Assembly: GCF_008195825.1 (NCBI RefSeq)
Contig: NZ_CP043329.1
Span: 2,046,001-2,110,000, forward strand
From: Pedobacter aquae
GTDB taxonomy: Bacteria; Bacteroidota; Bacteroidia; Sphingobacteriales; Sphingobacteriaceae
DNA: 64,000 bases
Reading direction: 5' to 3'
The position numbers and the translations under genes were made by a program. Positions 1 to 9,868 of this stretch are shown in pieces. Each line of letters starts with the position of its first letter. Positions within the stretch are counted from its first letter, which is position 1. The notes beneath the pieces are model-generated. The model was not told where the DNA came from. It did not search any database and saw nothing but the letters and a program-made list of their open reading frames with translations.

Positions 1-2483
1 TTTTATCCTTTGTGCCTCGCCTCCAGATAGCGTATTTGATGATTGTCCTAAGTGTACATAACCCAAACCAACATCTGCCAAAGGTTTTATTTTATTGATG
101 ATTTTTTGCTCAGATTCAAAGAATACCAAAGCTTCATCAATGGTCAAGTCTAAAACCTCTGATACCGTTTTATCTTTATAAGTAACATCTAAAACGTGTT
201 GTTTAAAACGTTTTCCTCCGCAAGCTTCACATGGCAAGAATATATCTGCCATAAATTGCATCTCTATTTTCACCTCGCCTTCGCCTTGGCAAACATCACA
301 CCTACCCCCTCAACGTTAAAAGAGAAGGCCGCTGGTTTTAATCCGGCTGCTTTAGCCGCAGGTTGTGCTGCGTATAAAGCTCTTATCTCATCCCAAGCCT
401 TAACATAAGTAACCGGATTTGAACGAGACGAACGCCCTATTGGATTTTGATCTACCAACTCAACCTGATTTAATAAATCATAAGCCCCTTCTATACCATC
501 ATACAAACCGGTTTGCTCACCAGAATAATTACCTAAAACTTTTTGTAAAGCAGGAAATAAAACTCTTTTTACCAAAGATGTTTTACCCGAACCCGATACT
601 CCTGTAACAGCAGTTAATACATTAAGCGGAAATTTTACATTGATATTTTGAAGATTATTTTCTCTTGCTCCTTTTATTTCTATAAAATCTACTGGCTTTC
701 TTCTATTCTTAGGAATAGCAATTGCTTCTCTTCCACTCAGGTATTTACCGGTTAAACTCTTCTCATCTTTAAGAATCTGTTGGTAAGAGCCTTCGAAAAT
801 TAAATTTCCCCCTTGTGTACCTGCTTCGGGGCCAATATCAATGATATGATCTGCGGCTTGCATAATTTCTTCCTCATGCTCTACTACCAAAACGGTATTA
901 CCAACATCTCGTAAAGATTTTAAAACACCTATCAGTCTGTTAGTGTCCCTTGGGTGTAAGCCTATACTTGGCTCATCTAAAACATAAACAGAGCCTACCA
1001 AAGAACTGCCAAGAGATGTTGCCAGGTTAATTCTTTGCGACTCGCCACCGGATAAGGTGTTGGATAAACGATTTAAAGTTAAATATCCTAAACCAACCTC
1101 GTTTAAAAAAACAACTCGGTTAGTGATTTCTAATAACAATCTTTTAGAGATTTTCTGCTGCTGCTCGTCTAATTCGATATGTTTAAAAAACTCCAGAAGT
1201 TTCTCTAAAGGCATTAAAACCAAATCTGTAATAGAAAAGCCATTAACCTTAACATAAGCAGCATCTGGACGTAAGCGTGTACCCAGGCAGTCTGGACAAT
1301 TGGTTTTACCACGATAACGTGATAGCATTACCCGATATTGAATTTTATAGGTTTGTTCTTCTAGATATTTAAAAAATTCATCTAAGCCTTCGAAATATTT
1401 ATTCCCTTTCCAAAGCAATTTACGCTCTGCAACGGTTAACTGGCTAACAGGTCTGTGAATAGGAAAATCAAATTTTGATGCATTTTTAATGAGCTTATCT
1501 AACCATTCTCGCATCTTTTCGCCACGCCAAGGAGCTATAGCACCATCATAAATAGATTTTGATTTATCTGGGATAACCAAATCTTCATCAATACCTATTA
1601 CTTTTCCGTAACCTTCGCATTTTGGGCATGCTCCGTAAGGATTATTAAAGCTAAAGAAATTTGGAGTTGGCTCCTCAAACTTTATCCCGTCTAACTCAAA
1701 CCTATCTGTAAAATGCTTTCTATCATCGCTATAATCAACAAAGCAATCGCCTTTACCTTCAAAAAAAGCAGTTTGTACAGAGTCTGCAATTCTACTTAAA
1801 GTTTCATCTTCTTGATTGGTTACTACCCTATCTATCAGGATTAAGATTGCATGCTCATCGGCTAAATATTCGTTCTTAATGCTAGCATCTTCCAAGATGG
1901 CTTCAACCTTTTTTATCTCACCTTTAAAAACAACTCTGGCGAAGCCTTTCTGCAATAATACAGCTAACTCTTCTTTTAAAGTTCTGTTATTGTGTGGATG
2001 TAAAGGACATAAAATAGTAACTGTAGACTCTTCAGGTAAGGCCGATATGTAATTTACAACATCAGTAACCGAGTCTTTTTTAACAACAGCATCAGAAATC
2101 GGGGAAATCGTTTTTCCTATTCTACTAAAAAGCAGCTTTAAATAATCGTAAATTTCTGTTGATGTACCCACGGTAGACCTTGGGTTAGAAGTAATAACTT
2201 TTTGCTCAATAGCAATTGCAGGCGCAATACCTTTGATATAATCTACATCAGGCTTGTTCATCCGACCTAAAAACTGCCTTGCATAAGAAGATAAACTTTC
2301 TACATATCTTCTTTGCCCCTCGGCATAAAGTGTATCAAAAGCTAAAGACGATTTTCCTGATCCAGACATACCTGTAACTACTACAAGTTTATTTTTTGGT
2401 ATGGCTACATCAAGATTTTTTAGGTTATGAACCCTTGCCCCTTTTATAATTATATTGTTTACCGAGTTTTTATCTTCTATCAT
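1..2483 (-). CDS. uvrA: UvrA excinuclease ABC subunit A, 3'-partial and frameshifted
   Basis: DNA-damage recognition ATPase of UvrABC nucleotide excision repair in the cytoplasm. The start (ATG at 2483) is followed by a Walker A motif (GMSGSGKSS), an ABC signature (LSGGESQR), a Walker B ([13 protein letters not shown]) and a second Walker A (GVSGSGKTS). At 305-309 (five C on the plus strand, five G in the gene) the frame shifts right after FSFNVEG. Adding one G restores the zinc-finger region ([12 protein letters not shown]) and then the second signature (LSGGEAQR) up to position 1. In the corrected frame 828 codons are visible of a protein usually near 940. The lesion looks like a homopolymer under-call, but a true mutation cannot be excluded. 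The C-terminus lies outside the window. Confidence 0.95.
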
Positions 2484-2490
2484 CCTTATA

Positions 2491-2498
2491 CAAAAGTA
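2491..2498 (-). promoter_or_regulatory. Putative uvrA promoter -7 element
   Basis: Read on the minus strand this is TACTTTTG, a perfect match to the Bacteroidota -7 consensus TANNTTTG, ending 7 bases before the uvrA ATG. No clear TTG -33 element is visible at the expected distance, so the assignment rests on the -7 match and its position. Confidence 0.4.
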
Positions 2499-2787
2499 GG
2501 GCTTCTAAAAATTGTTTTGCACTTTATTAAGTATTTTGACTTATTTTTAATATATCTTGTAAATATGTAGCAAATTAACAAAAGCTAACGTATTAAGACT
2601 TTAATTAGCTTTTGGATTTTTTATCTCAATTGATTAAAATAATATATCTTATAAAAAACTTGATGATAACATTTTGATTTTTATAAAATTATTATTTCAT
2701 TTGGTAAAAATAAATTTAACAACTCAAATTTTTAGCTTATAGAGAAAACTCTTACTTAATTAGAACTAACACAAGGAAGAATTAACT
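2499..2787. other. Divergent intergenic region, uvrA / sigma factor
   Basis: AT-rich non-coding stretch between divergent uvrA and the ECF sigma factor gene. I see no ORF, RNA gene or strong hairpin. It should carry the sigma-gene promoter, but no TTG/TANNTTTG pair with good spacing stands out. Confidence 0.5.
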
Positions 2788-2797
2788 AGGAGGAATT

Positions 2798-3382
2798 ATG
2801 AGCTATCAAACCAAATCAGACCAAGAACTGGTACATCTTTACATTAAGGGTAAAGAAGCTGCTCTAACAGAATTAATTACCAGGCACAAATCCAGAATAT
2901 ATACATCTATTTATTTATTAGTAAAAGATGAATATTTGGCTGAAGATATTTTTCAAGACACTTTTATCAAAGTTATCAAAACCCTAAAACAAGGTAGATA
3001 TAACGAAGAAGGTAAGTTTTTACCGTGGGTATTAAGAATAGGCCACAACTTGGTTATAGATTATTTTAGGAAACAAAAAAGATCACCCGTTATTACCAAT
3101 ACCGATGGTTTTGACATTTTTGATGTTTTAGGTATTTATGATGAAAGTGCAGAAGACAAAATGGTAAAAGAGCAAACTTACCAAGACTTAAAACAACTGA
3201 TTCATTTATTACCATCTGAACAAAAAGAGGTATTAATTATGAGACATTATGGCGATTTATCTTTTAAGGAAATTGCAGATTTAACTCAAGTAAGCATAAA
3301 TACTGCTTTAGGAAGAATGCGTTATGCACTAAATAATTTGCGCAAAATGATTACAGAAAAAGAATTATCATTAAAAAATTGA
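2798..3382 (+). CDS. ECF-type RNA polymerase sigma factor (RpoE-like)
   Basis: 194-residue sigma-70 family protein. Region 2 spans roughly residues 20-90 (EDIFQDTFIKV, then FLPWVLRIGHNLVIDYFRKQKR). Region 4 is about 130-185 (LPSEQKEVLIMRHYGDLSFKEIADLTQVSINTALGR in outline), with a helix-turn-helix for -35 recognition. Domain order and length are those of ECF sigma factors. The ATG is preceded by a strong Shine-Dalgarno match (AGGAGG, 2788-2793), unusual in Bacteroidota, which fixes the start. No classical membrane anti-sigma gene follows; the next gene encodes a 64-residue soluble protein. The regulon cannot be read from the sequence. Confidence 0.93.
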   Translation: MSYQTKSDQELVHLYIKGKEAALTELITRHKSRIYTSIYLLVKDEYLAEDIFQDTFIKVIKTLKQGRYNEEGKFLPWVLRIGHNLVIDYFRKQKRSPVITNTDGFDIFDVLGIYDESAEDKMVKEQTYQDLKQLIHLLPSEQKEVLIMRHYGDLSFKEIADLTQVSINTALGRMRYALNNLRKMITEKELSLKN

Positions 3383-3463
3383 TTTTTTATTTGGCTGTAA
3401 AATAATAGCAGCAGCTAAACGTTTCTATCTTATATTTTTAACAAATTTTAACAGTTAAAGCTT

Positions 3464-3658
3464 ATGATAGAAACTTTTACACAACAAAACTCTGAATTGT
3501 TTGACGAACAAAATAACGAGGAGGAAACTGCTATGAAAAATTTTACTAAAGAAGAGCATCTGTTTTACGAACAGTTAAAACCTGCTTTAAACAAACTGAT
3601 TAAAAATCCATCAGAAGAAAGTATAAACAGGATTTTAAAATACTCCAAATCGTTATAA
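3464..3658 (+). CDS. Small hypothetical protein downstream of ECF sigma factor
   Basis: 64-residue acidic, soluble, predicted helical protein with no signal peptide or membrane segment. It lies 81 bases after the sigma factor on the same strand and is closed by a terminator, so the two may be co-transcribed. An internal ATG at 3532 has an AGGAGG-type ribosome binding site just upstream, like that of the sigma gene. A 42-residue form starting MKNFTKEEHLF could therefore be the real or a second product. I do not recognise a family. A role as partner or modulator of the sigma factor is only suggested by position. Confidence 0.6.
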   Translation: MIETFTQQNSELFDEQNNEEETAMKNFTKEEHLFYEQLKPALNKLIKNPSEESINRILKYSKSL

Positions 3659-3659
3659 A

Positions 3660-3697
3660 CAAAAAAGCCTCTTGTAATTTGAAGAGGCTTTTTTGTT
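3660..3697. terminator. Bidirectional rho-independent terminator
   Basis: Stem AAAAAGCCTCTT / AAGAGGCTTTTTT with a short loop and T runs on both strands. It separates the rightward sigma-factor pair from the leftward hemJ end at 3696. Confidence 0.85.
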
Positions 3698-4235
3698 ATG
3701 TTTTATTTTTTAGTCGGTAATACTTATAAACTTTAACTGCCGACATGATGACTGCGCTAAAAACAATCAGTCCGATTAATCCGTAAAGCCAATCTACTGC
3801 ACTTTTCAAAACTACAGTAAAAACTATAGCTACCAGAAAAATGGTTGCTAGCTCGTTCCATAACCTTAATTGGGTACTTGTCATTTTAAAAACGCCGTTT
3901 TTTAGCTGCTTGATAATTCTACCGCATAAAAAATGATAGATAAGTAAACCTACTACAAAAGCTATTTTAACTTGCATCCAGCCGGTTTGTAATAAACCCG
4001 GATTTAAATGTAGCATAGTTAAACCAGCCAAAACACTTAATAACATAGCTGGTGTAGTGATAATATTCCAAAGTTTAGTTTCCATAACCTGAAATTGCTT
4101 TTGCAAAATATCACGCTCTATAAGAGGTCTTTCATTAGCTTCTGTATGATAAATAAATAACCTAACGATATAAAAAAGCCCTGCCATCCAACTAACAACA
4201 AATATGATATGTATTGATAAGACGTAGGAATACAT
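3696..4235 (-). CDS. hemJ: Protoporphyrinogen IX oxidase HemJ (CopD-like membrane protein)
   Basis: 179-residue multi-pass membrane protein. It matches the HemJ/UPF0093 family, which oxidises protoporphyrinogen IX to protoporphyrin IX in organisms lacking HemG and HemY. At least four hydrophobic segments are visible, starting with YVLSIHIIFVVSWMAGLFYIVRLF near the N-terminus, with the conserved His in the first helix and the basic EANERP-type loop after it. It is the last gene of the leftward haem cluster, 111 bases after hemE. The neighbouring haem genes strongly support HemJ over a generic CopD-like protein. Confidence 0.87.
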   Translation of the reverse strand: MYSYVLSIHIIFVVSWMAGLFYIVRLFIYHTEANERPLIERDILQKQFQVMETKLWNIITTPAMLLSVLAGLTMLHLNPGLLQTGWMQVKIAFVVGLLIYHFLCGRIIKQLKNGVFKMTSTQLRLWNELATIFLVAIVFTVVLKSAVDWLYGLIGLIVFSAVIMSAVKVYKYYRLKNKT

Positions 4236-4304
4236 GTTATAATTTTTTTATCAGATTAAAATCTTACTTGAATAAAATCTATGTTAGTGATAAAACCACA
4301 ATCC

Positions 4305-4335
4305 AGAATTCTCTCTCCTTTTGAGAGGGATTTAG
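4305..4335. repeat. Short intergenic hairpin between hemE and hemJ
   Basis: Small inverted repeat CTCTC / GAGAG around a short AT-rich loop, followed by TTTAGGGTG. It resembles short interspersed hairpins common between Bacteroidota genes, from memory only. It could attenuate transcription into hemJ, but the stem is weak. Confidence 0.35.
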
Positions 4336-4346
4336 GGTGTGGCTTT

Positions 4347-5383
4347 TTAATATCTAAACTCTTTTACTACTTCAATAGCATATTTAACATTATCAAAAGG
4401 AATATCAGGCATAATACCGTGTCCTAAATTAAATATAAAGCCTTTTTCGCCACGCATACGTTCAAAAAGCCTATGGATTTTTTCTTTGATAACCTTTTTA
4501 TCTGCATAAAGAATAAATGGATCAAGATTTCCTTGAACTGCCATTCCTTGTGGCAAACGTTGTTTAATATCTCTCAAATCAACATTCCAATCAATAGAAA
4601 TAACATCTGGTTTGGTTTCTGCCATAAGTGGTGCAAAAACAGAACTTCCTTTACAAAAAGAAATTACAGGAATATCTTTCCTATTTAGTTTACTAATAAT
4701 TTCATTGATATAACGATGAGAAAACTCAGTATAATCATCCCAGCTTAATGCCAAAGCCCAACTATCAAATATCTGAACTGCGTTAACGCCAGCTGCTATT
4801 TGCAGATTTAAATAATCAGCAGTTACCGTTGCAATTTTACTTAAAAGCTTATGCGCCAATTCTGGATGATTATTAATCATCAACTTTGTTAATTTAAAAT
4901 CTTTAGAAGAACCGCCTTCAACCAGATAGCTCATCACGGTAAAAGGTGCTCCGGCAAAACCAATTAAAGGAATTTGCTTATCGCCCAAAGCGCTTAACCT
5001 TTGCTGAATAACCTTAATAGCATCTGCAACATACTGTAAACGATGGGTAACATCAACTTCTAAGGCATCAATATCTTGAGCCGTTCTTACCGGATTGGCA
5101 AACTTAGGCCCAACGCCTTGCTCAAAACTTAAATCGCCCCCATAGCCTCTCCTGTAACCAGTATATCTGAAAACAAAATAGCGGCATCTATACCTAATAA
5201 ATCAACTGGTAACATGGTTACATCAGCAGCAATTTCTGGTGTTTTACACATTTCCAGAAAAGAATATTTGTTTTTAATCTCCCAGTACTCTGGCATAAAT
5301 CTACCTGCCTGACGCATCATCCAAACTGGTGGACGTTCTGTTTCCTGAGATAAAGCTGCTTTAATAAATAACGAATCCTTCAT
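4347..5383 (-). CDS. hemE: Uroporphyrinogen decarboxylase HemE, frameshifted
   Basis: Decarboxylates uroporphyrinogen III to coproporphyrinogen III. The N-terminal 80 or so residues ([17 protein letters not shown] signature, ILFSDIL) are read from the ATG at 5383. After GEAMG the frame is lost at a run of five C on the plus strand (5137-5141). Adding one base joins it to [19 protein letters not shown] and the remaining 213-codon frame ([20 protein letters not shown]). The repaired gene encodes 345 residues, the usual family length. The ATG overlaps the upstream TPR-like gene by 4 bases, so they are translationally coupled. HemE is needed in this pathway, so a sequencing error is the likeliest cause. 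Confidence 0.93.
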
Positions 5384-5895
5384 TTAATTTGATGTAACTC
5401 TTTTTCTAAATTTTTTAATATGCTTTGTTGTCTAGCTGGTAAAGGTATCTTTTTTGCCTCTGCTATCCATAACAAACCTTTGTCTTTTTGCTTATTTCTA
5501 AGATTGATATTAGCCAAATGCATAATAGTTGTACCTAAATCTTGCACTTTAAGACCAGAAAAGGCTGCTTTTTCTAAATGCTGCTCAGCAGTTTGATAAT
5601 CCATCTGGTGTACAGCTATACAACCTAATAAATACTCGTAATAAGGTTTTCTCTTTTTACTTAGATATTGTGGCTTAGCAATACTTAAAAGCAGATTTTT
5701 AGCTGCTTCGTAATCTTTATTTCTAAACTGTTTAGCTGCTAAAATAATAGGCCCTTCTTTAAAATAACCCCAAATAACTAAGCCAATAAATAAAAAGCTT
5801 AATGCTGCAATTTCATAAACCTTTAAAGTTATGGCCAATATAGCCACAATCAAAAGCAAGAAACCAACTAACCACCTAGCTTGATTACTAAACAT
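5380..5895 (-). CDS. TPR-like membrane-anchored protein in haem operon
   Basis: 171 residues. Two hydrophobic segments (about residues 8-45, [17 protein letters not shown] and [15 protein letters not shown]) are followed by a soluble helical region. That region contains two or three degenerate TPR-like repeats ([46 protein letters not shown]). The topology suggests a membrane anchor with a cytoplasmic protein-interaction platform. It lies 5 bases after the response regulator and overlaps hemE by 4 bases, so it is inside the haem transcription unit. It might scaffold haem enzymes at the membrane, as HemY-like TPR proteins are thought to do, but that is analogy; the function is unknown. Confidence 0.75.
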   Translation of the reverse strand: MFSNQARWLVGFLLLIVAILAITLKVYEIAALSFLFIGLVIWGYFKEGPIILAAKQFRNKDYEAAKNLLLSIAKPQYLSKKRKPYYEYLLGCIAVHQMDYQTAEQHLEKAAFSGLKVQDLGTTIMHLANINLRNKQKDKGLLWIAEAKKIPLPARQQSILKNLEKELHQIK

Positions 5896-5900
5896 GTTGC

Positions 5901-6602
5901 TTAAGCATCAGTAAATTTATAACCAACGCCTCTGATAGAGTGAAAATAAATTGGATTTTTTTGATCTGGTTCGAAATATTTTCTGAACGTAAGAATAAAA
6001 TTATCTATGGTTCTTGTTGATGGATAAACATCGTAATTCCATACAGTTTCTAAGATTTGCTCACGAGAAACTGCCTCATTCTTACGCTCTATCAATAACT
6101 TTAAAAGCATGGTTTCCTTTTTAGTCAAAGGTGTTATAGTGCCATTTTCATGCTTTAACTCGAAAGAATTGAAATAAATAGTTTTATCTCCTATTTTATA
6201 GGAGTTGATTTCCTTTAAATCATCCCCCTTCATACTTCTTTTGATAAGATTATTTACTCTTAAAATAAGCTCTTCTAAATTGAAAGGTTTTGTTAAATAA
6301 TCATCAGCACCTTTTTTAAGTCCCGTAACTCTATCTTCAGAAGTATTTTTAGCTGTTAAGAACATGATAGGTACCTCACTATTTTCTAGTCTGATAGTTT
6401 CAGCAACCTGAAAACCATCTATCTCTGGCACCATAACATCTAAAATGATAAGATTAAATTTTTCTTCTTTAAATACTTTTAAAGCTTTTTTACCGTCGGT
6501 TACAGCTCTTACAAAAAAACCTTCCATTTCCAGGTTCAATTTGATGGCTTCAAGAAGATGCTCTTCATCTTCCATCAATAATATTCTTTGTTTATTTACC
6601 AT
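5901..6602 (-). CDS. OmpR/PhoB-family response regulator in haem operon
   Basis: 233 residues. The N-terminal receiver domain has acidic pocket E11/D12, phospho-acceptor D55 (ILDVMVPEIDG), the conserved T/S in FLTAKN and K in LTKPF. The C-terminal winged helix (about residues 135-230) includes PLTKKETMLLKLL, VWNYDVYPSTRTIDNFI and SIRGVGYKF. This is a typical DNA-binding response regulator. It lies 12 bases after its cognate kinase gene, between hemL and hemE. The targets are not visible; autoregulation of the haem operon is a natural hypothesis. Confidence 0.92.
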   Translation of the reverse strand: MVNKQRILLMEDEEHLLEAIKLNLEMEGFFVRAVTDGKKALKVFKEEKFNLIILDVMVPEIDGFQVAETIRLENSEVPIMFLTAKNTSEDRVTGLKKGADDYLTKPFNLEELILRVNNLIKRSMKGDDLKEINSYKIGDKTIYFNSFELKHENGTITPLTKKETMLLKLLIERKNEAVSREQILETVWNYDVYPSTRTIDNFILTFRKYFEPDQKNPIYFHSIRGVGYKFTDA

Positions 6603-6614
6603 AATTGTAATTTT

Positions 6615-7478
6615 TTATCCAAAAGAAACTTCAAATACAGTTCCGCTTGGTTTATTATTCTTTACTTTAATAAGCGCTTGATGATTTTCTAGCACTTGTT
6701 TCACAATAAATAAACCCAAACCTGTGCCTTTAGTTTTACGTGTATTTTCGCTACCTACTCTGTAAAACTTATCAAATATCTTAGGCTTTTCTGCATCTGG
6801 TATACCCATACCTAAATCGGCAACTTTAAAGCATACTTTCCCATTACTTTTACGCTCTAAACTTACGTGGATAGGCACACATTCTGGCGAATATTTTACT
6901 GCGTTTTCTATTAAATTCGTCACTACAGAAGCCATAGCAAACTTATCACCAGTAATGAAAATATTAGGCTCTATTTGCGTAATTAAGGCTTCTTTGTTAC
7001 AAACGTGTATCTGTAATCTAGCTACAATTTTCTCTATTAATTCTGATAGATTAAGCTGCTCTTTAGGGAAACTGTATGAATTATTTTCAATTTTAGATGC
7101 TAGCAGCATATTTTCAACTAAATCGTCTAATCGTTCTATATCTAAAAGTGATTTACCAATGAAATTCTTTTGAGTTTCTTGATCTAAATCCCTTTTCTGG
7201 ATAGTTTGTAGATACAATTTTATAGATGCTAAAGGCGATTTCAACTCATGAGTTACAGAAAGTAAGAAGTTTTTCTGCTGTGCATTCATTTTTTTTTCTC
7301 TATTGATAGCCTTGTGTAATTTATAAGCTCCAAAGCTCATTAGAGAGATAAAAACAAAGCCTTCACCAATCACCATACCTCTTCTAATAGGTTCTAGCTC
7401 TATCAATAAGGTTGCCCACCAAAATAATTGTGCAATTACATAGAAAACTAAAACGTAAAATATGGTTAGCGGTTTCAT
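6615..7478 (-). CDS. Sensor histidine kinase in haem operon
   Basis: 287 residues. Two N-terminal membrane helices (about residues 5-26 and 36-53) are separated by only about 10 residues, so there is no sizeable periplasmic sensor domain. A HisKA domain follows with H77 in the H-box (SVTHELKSPLASIK). The HATPase domain has N (NLIENAVKYS), G1 (DLGMGIPD) and G2 (GTGLGLFIVKQ) boxes. The short input region suggests sensing in or at the membrane, or through a partner such as the adjacent TPR-like protein. It begins 2 bases after hemL ends, so it is co-transcribed with haem genes. Confidence 0.92.
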   Translation of the reverse strand: MKPLTIFYVLVFYVIAQLFWWATLLIELEPIRRGMVIGEGFVFISLMSFGAYKLHKAINREKKMNAQQKNFLLSVTHELKSPLASIKLYLQTIQKRDLDQETQKNFIGKSLLDIERLDDLVENMLLASKIENNSYSFPKEQLNLSELIEKIVARLQIHVCNKEALITQIEPNIFITGDKFAMASVVTNLIENAVKYSPECVPIHVSLERKSNGKVCFKVADLGMGIPDAEKPKIFDKFYRVGSENTRKTKGTGLGLFIVKQVLENHQALIKVKNNKPSGTVFEVSFG

Positions 7479-7479
7479 A

Positions 7480-8856
7480 TTACCTGGTTCTAAATACTAA
7501 ATCTAAAGTTTCAAAAATTTGTCTTTTTGCCTTCTCTAAATCTACTTTATTATGCGCTGCCGATATAAAACCTACTTCGTAACCAGATGGGCCAAAATAA
7601 ATACCTCTGTTAAGTAGTTCTTTATGCATCATTTTAAATTTTTCCATGCTAGCAGGATCAATATCTTCTGCAGTTTGGATTTTATCTTTATCCGTAAAGG
7701 CAAACCAAAAGATAGAACCTATGGTAAATACTTTAAATTTATAATTTTTAGCAGTAGCATAACGCTGTATAGAATCTGCAAACTCTTGGGTTTTATTGTT
7801 TAATTCTTTATAAAAGCCAGATTTACTGAGTTCGGTTAATTGAGCAATACCTGCTGCCATAGCAACCGGATTACCAGATAATGTACCGGCTTGATAAACC
7901 CCACCTTCTGGAGATATATTAGACATAATAGCGGCTGAAGAAGCATAAGCTCCTACAGGCAATCCTCCGCCAATTATTTTACCGTATGTAACTATGTCTG
8001 GCTGTATATCATAATATCCTGCAGCACCTTCAAAACCTACTCTAAAGCCAGAAATCACTTCATCAAATATTAATAGAGCGCAGTTTTCATTACAAATATC
8101 TCTTACAAATTGCAGAAAATCTTTGTCTTGTAAAAGTAAACCATTATTAGCTGGCACTGGCTCTATAATAACTGCTGCAATTTGCTCTTTGAAATCTTCA
8201 AAAGCCTTTTTTAAAGCTTCCTTATCGTTTAGTGAAACTACAATAGTTTCATTAGCAAATGATTTAGGTATCCCAGCGGATGATGTTTCTCCAAAAGTCA
8301 CCAAACCAGAACCTGCTTTTACTAAAAGAGAATCTGAATGGCCATGATAACAACCTTCAAATTTGATGATTTTATCTCTTTTGGTAGTACCTCTTGCTAA
8401 ACGGATAGCAGACATTACGGCTTCCGTACCAGAACTCGTAAATCTTATTTTTTCTATGTATTTATTATTTGAGATAATAAGCTCTGCTAATTCATTTTCT
8501 AAGGCTGTAGGAGCGCCAAAAGACATTCCATTAGCCATAACTTCAATAACTTTTTCTCTTACTTTAGCAGGATTATGACCTAAAATTAAAGGACCCCAAG
8601 AACAACAAAAATCAATAAACTGATTTCCATCTGCATCCCATAAATAGCAACCATCACCTTTTTCTATAAAAAGAGGTGTTCCATAAACAGATTTAAAAGC
8701 TCTTACCGGTGAATTTACTCCACCTGGGAAAAAAGTTTTTGCTTTTTCATATAATTGAGCAGACTTTTCTCTGGATATATCCGGTTTTGCACCAGAAGTT
8801 AAGGATGTAGTTTCTTCCTCTCCGCTACTAAAAATCTTTTTTATCGAATCGAACAT
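7480..8856 (-). CDS. hemL: Glutamate-1-semialdehyde 2,1-aminomutase HemL
   Basis: PLP enzyme making 5-aminolevulinate from glutamate-1-semialdehyde, the second step of the C5 pathway. 458 residues; the core starts at about residue 32 (SAQLYEKAKTFFPGGVNSPVR). The PLP-binding Lys is K293 in VTYGKIIGGGLPVGAY, and FDEVISGFR carries the Asp contacting the pyridine ring. Compared with the usual length near 430 residues, a polar extension of about 30 residues (GEEETTSLTSGAK) precedes the core. The first in-frame ATG is at 8856, so the extension is probably real unless a later start is used. It sits between hemB and the two-component system. Confidence 0.95.
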   Translation of the reverse strand: MFDSIKKIFSSGEEETTSLTSGAKPDISREKSAQLYEKAKTFFPGGVNSPVRAFKSVYGTPLFIEKGDGCYLWDADGNQFIDFCCSWGPLILGHNPAKVREKVIEVMANGMSFGAPTALENELAELIISNNKYIEKIRFTSSGTEAVMSAIRLARGTTKRDKIIKFEGCYHGHSDSLLVKAGSGLVTFGETSSAGIPKSFANETIVVSLNDKEALKKAFEDFKEQIAAVIIEPVPANNGLLLQDKDFLQFVRDICNENCALLIFDEVISGFRVGFEGAAGYYDIQPDIVTYGKIIGGGLPVGAYASSAAIMSNISPEGGVYQAGTLSGNPVAMAAGIAQLTELSKSGFYKELNNKTQEFADSIQRYATAKNYKFKVFTIGSIFWFAFTDKDKIQTAEDIDPASMEKFKMMHKELLNRGIYFGPSGYEVGFISAAHNKVDLEKAKRQIFETLDLVFRTR

Positions 8857-8883
8857 CTTCTTATGATTATGGTAAATCTTTAT

Positions 8884-9861
8884 TTAAATCCAATTATTAG
8901 CCAAAACTTCTTTAGCATGATAAGTTAAAATAACATCAGCTCCGGCTCTTTTTATTCCCATTAAGGTTTCTACAATAGCTCTCTTTTCATCTAACCAACC
9001 ATTTTGCGCTGCTGCTTTTATCATGGCATATTCTCCACTTACGTTATATGCCGCAATAGGTAAATCAAAATTATCTTTCATTAATTTAATGACATCCAAA
9101 TAAGCTAAAGCTGGTTTAACCATTAAAAAATCAGCTCCTTCTTGGCTATCTAACATGCCTTCAATTAAGGCTTCTCTTTGATTAGCCGGATTCATCTGAT
9201 AGGTTTTTTTATCACCAAAACGCGGGGCAGAGTCTAAAGCATCTCTAAAAGGTCCGTAAAATGCGCTCGCATATTTTGCCGTGTAAGACATAATAGAAAC
9301 ATTGGTAAAACCTACAGCATCTAACGCTTCTCTAATGTAGCCTACTCTACCATCCATCATATCAGAAGGAGCAACAATATCTGCACCAACTTCTGCCTGT
9401 GCAACAGCCATTTTAGCTAATATTTCAAGTGTTTCATCGTTTACAATTTCACCATTTTTCACCAGTCCATCATGCCCGTCAGAACTGTATGGATCCATGG
9501 CTACATCCGTAACAATACAAGCTTCTGGAAAATTAGATTTTACCTCTTTAATAGCTTTAAGATATAATCCATTTTTATTTAAACTCTCTGTTGCGGTCTC
9601 GTCTTTTAATGACTCTTCTAAATTCGGAAATAAATCAAAAGACTTAAGCCCTAGTTTAAGACAAGACTCTACTTCCTTCAAGAGTAAATCTATTGAATAT
9701 CTATAAATGCCTGGCATAGAAGAAACTTCTGTTTTTTGATTTTTACCATCAATAATAAACAGCGGAAAGATAAAATCAGAAGCTCTAAGAAAGTTCTCTT
9801 GAACCATATTTCTAATCACTTCAGATTTTCTATTTCTCCTTGGTCTGCTAAACATCATCAT
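8884..9861 (-). CDS. hemB: Delta-aminolevulinic acid dehydratase (porphobilinogen synthase) HemB
   Basis: Condenses two 5-aminolevulinates to porphobilinogen. 325 residues, the usual length. The two active-site lysines are visible in MSYTAKYASAFYGPFRDA and in FLMVKPALAYLD. The metal-binding region VTDVAMDPYSSDGHDG lacks the three-cysteine zinc site (DVCLCEYTSHGHCG type), which points to the magnesium-dependent class. It lies 7 bases after hemCD and 27 before hemL. Confidence 0.95.
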   Translation of the reverse strand: MMMFSRPRRNRKSEVIRNMVQENFLRASDFIFPLFIIDGKNQKTEVSSMPGIYRYSIDLLLKEVESCLKLGLKSFDLFPNLEESLKDETATESLNKNGLYLKAIKEVKSNFPEACIVTDVAMDPYSSDGHDGLVKNGEIVNDETLEILAKMAVAQAEVGADIVAPSDMMDGRVGYIREALDAVGFTNVSIMSYTAKYASAFYGPFRDALDSAPRFGDKKTYQMNPANQREALIEGMLDSQEGADFLMVKPALAYLDVIKLMKDNFDLPIAAYNVSGEYAMIKAAAQNGWLDEKRAIVETLMGIKRAGADVILTYHAKEVLANNWI

Positions 9862-9868
9862 ACTAAAT

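Noticed and set aside
5137-5141. Programmed frameshifting in hemE
   Set aside because: The C5/G5 run has no accompanying slippery heptamer or evident pseudoknot, and the same lesion type recurs in unrelated genes, which fits sequence error better.
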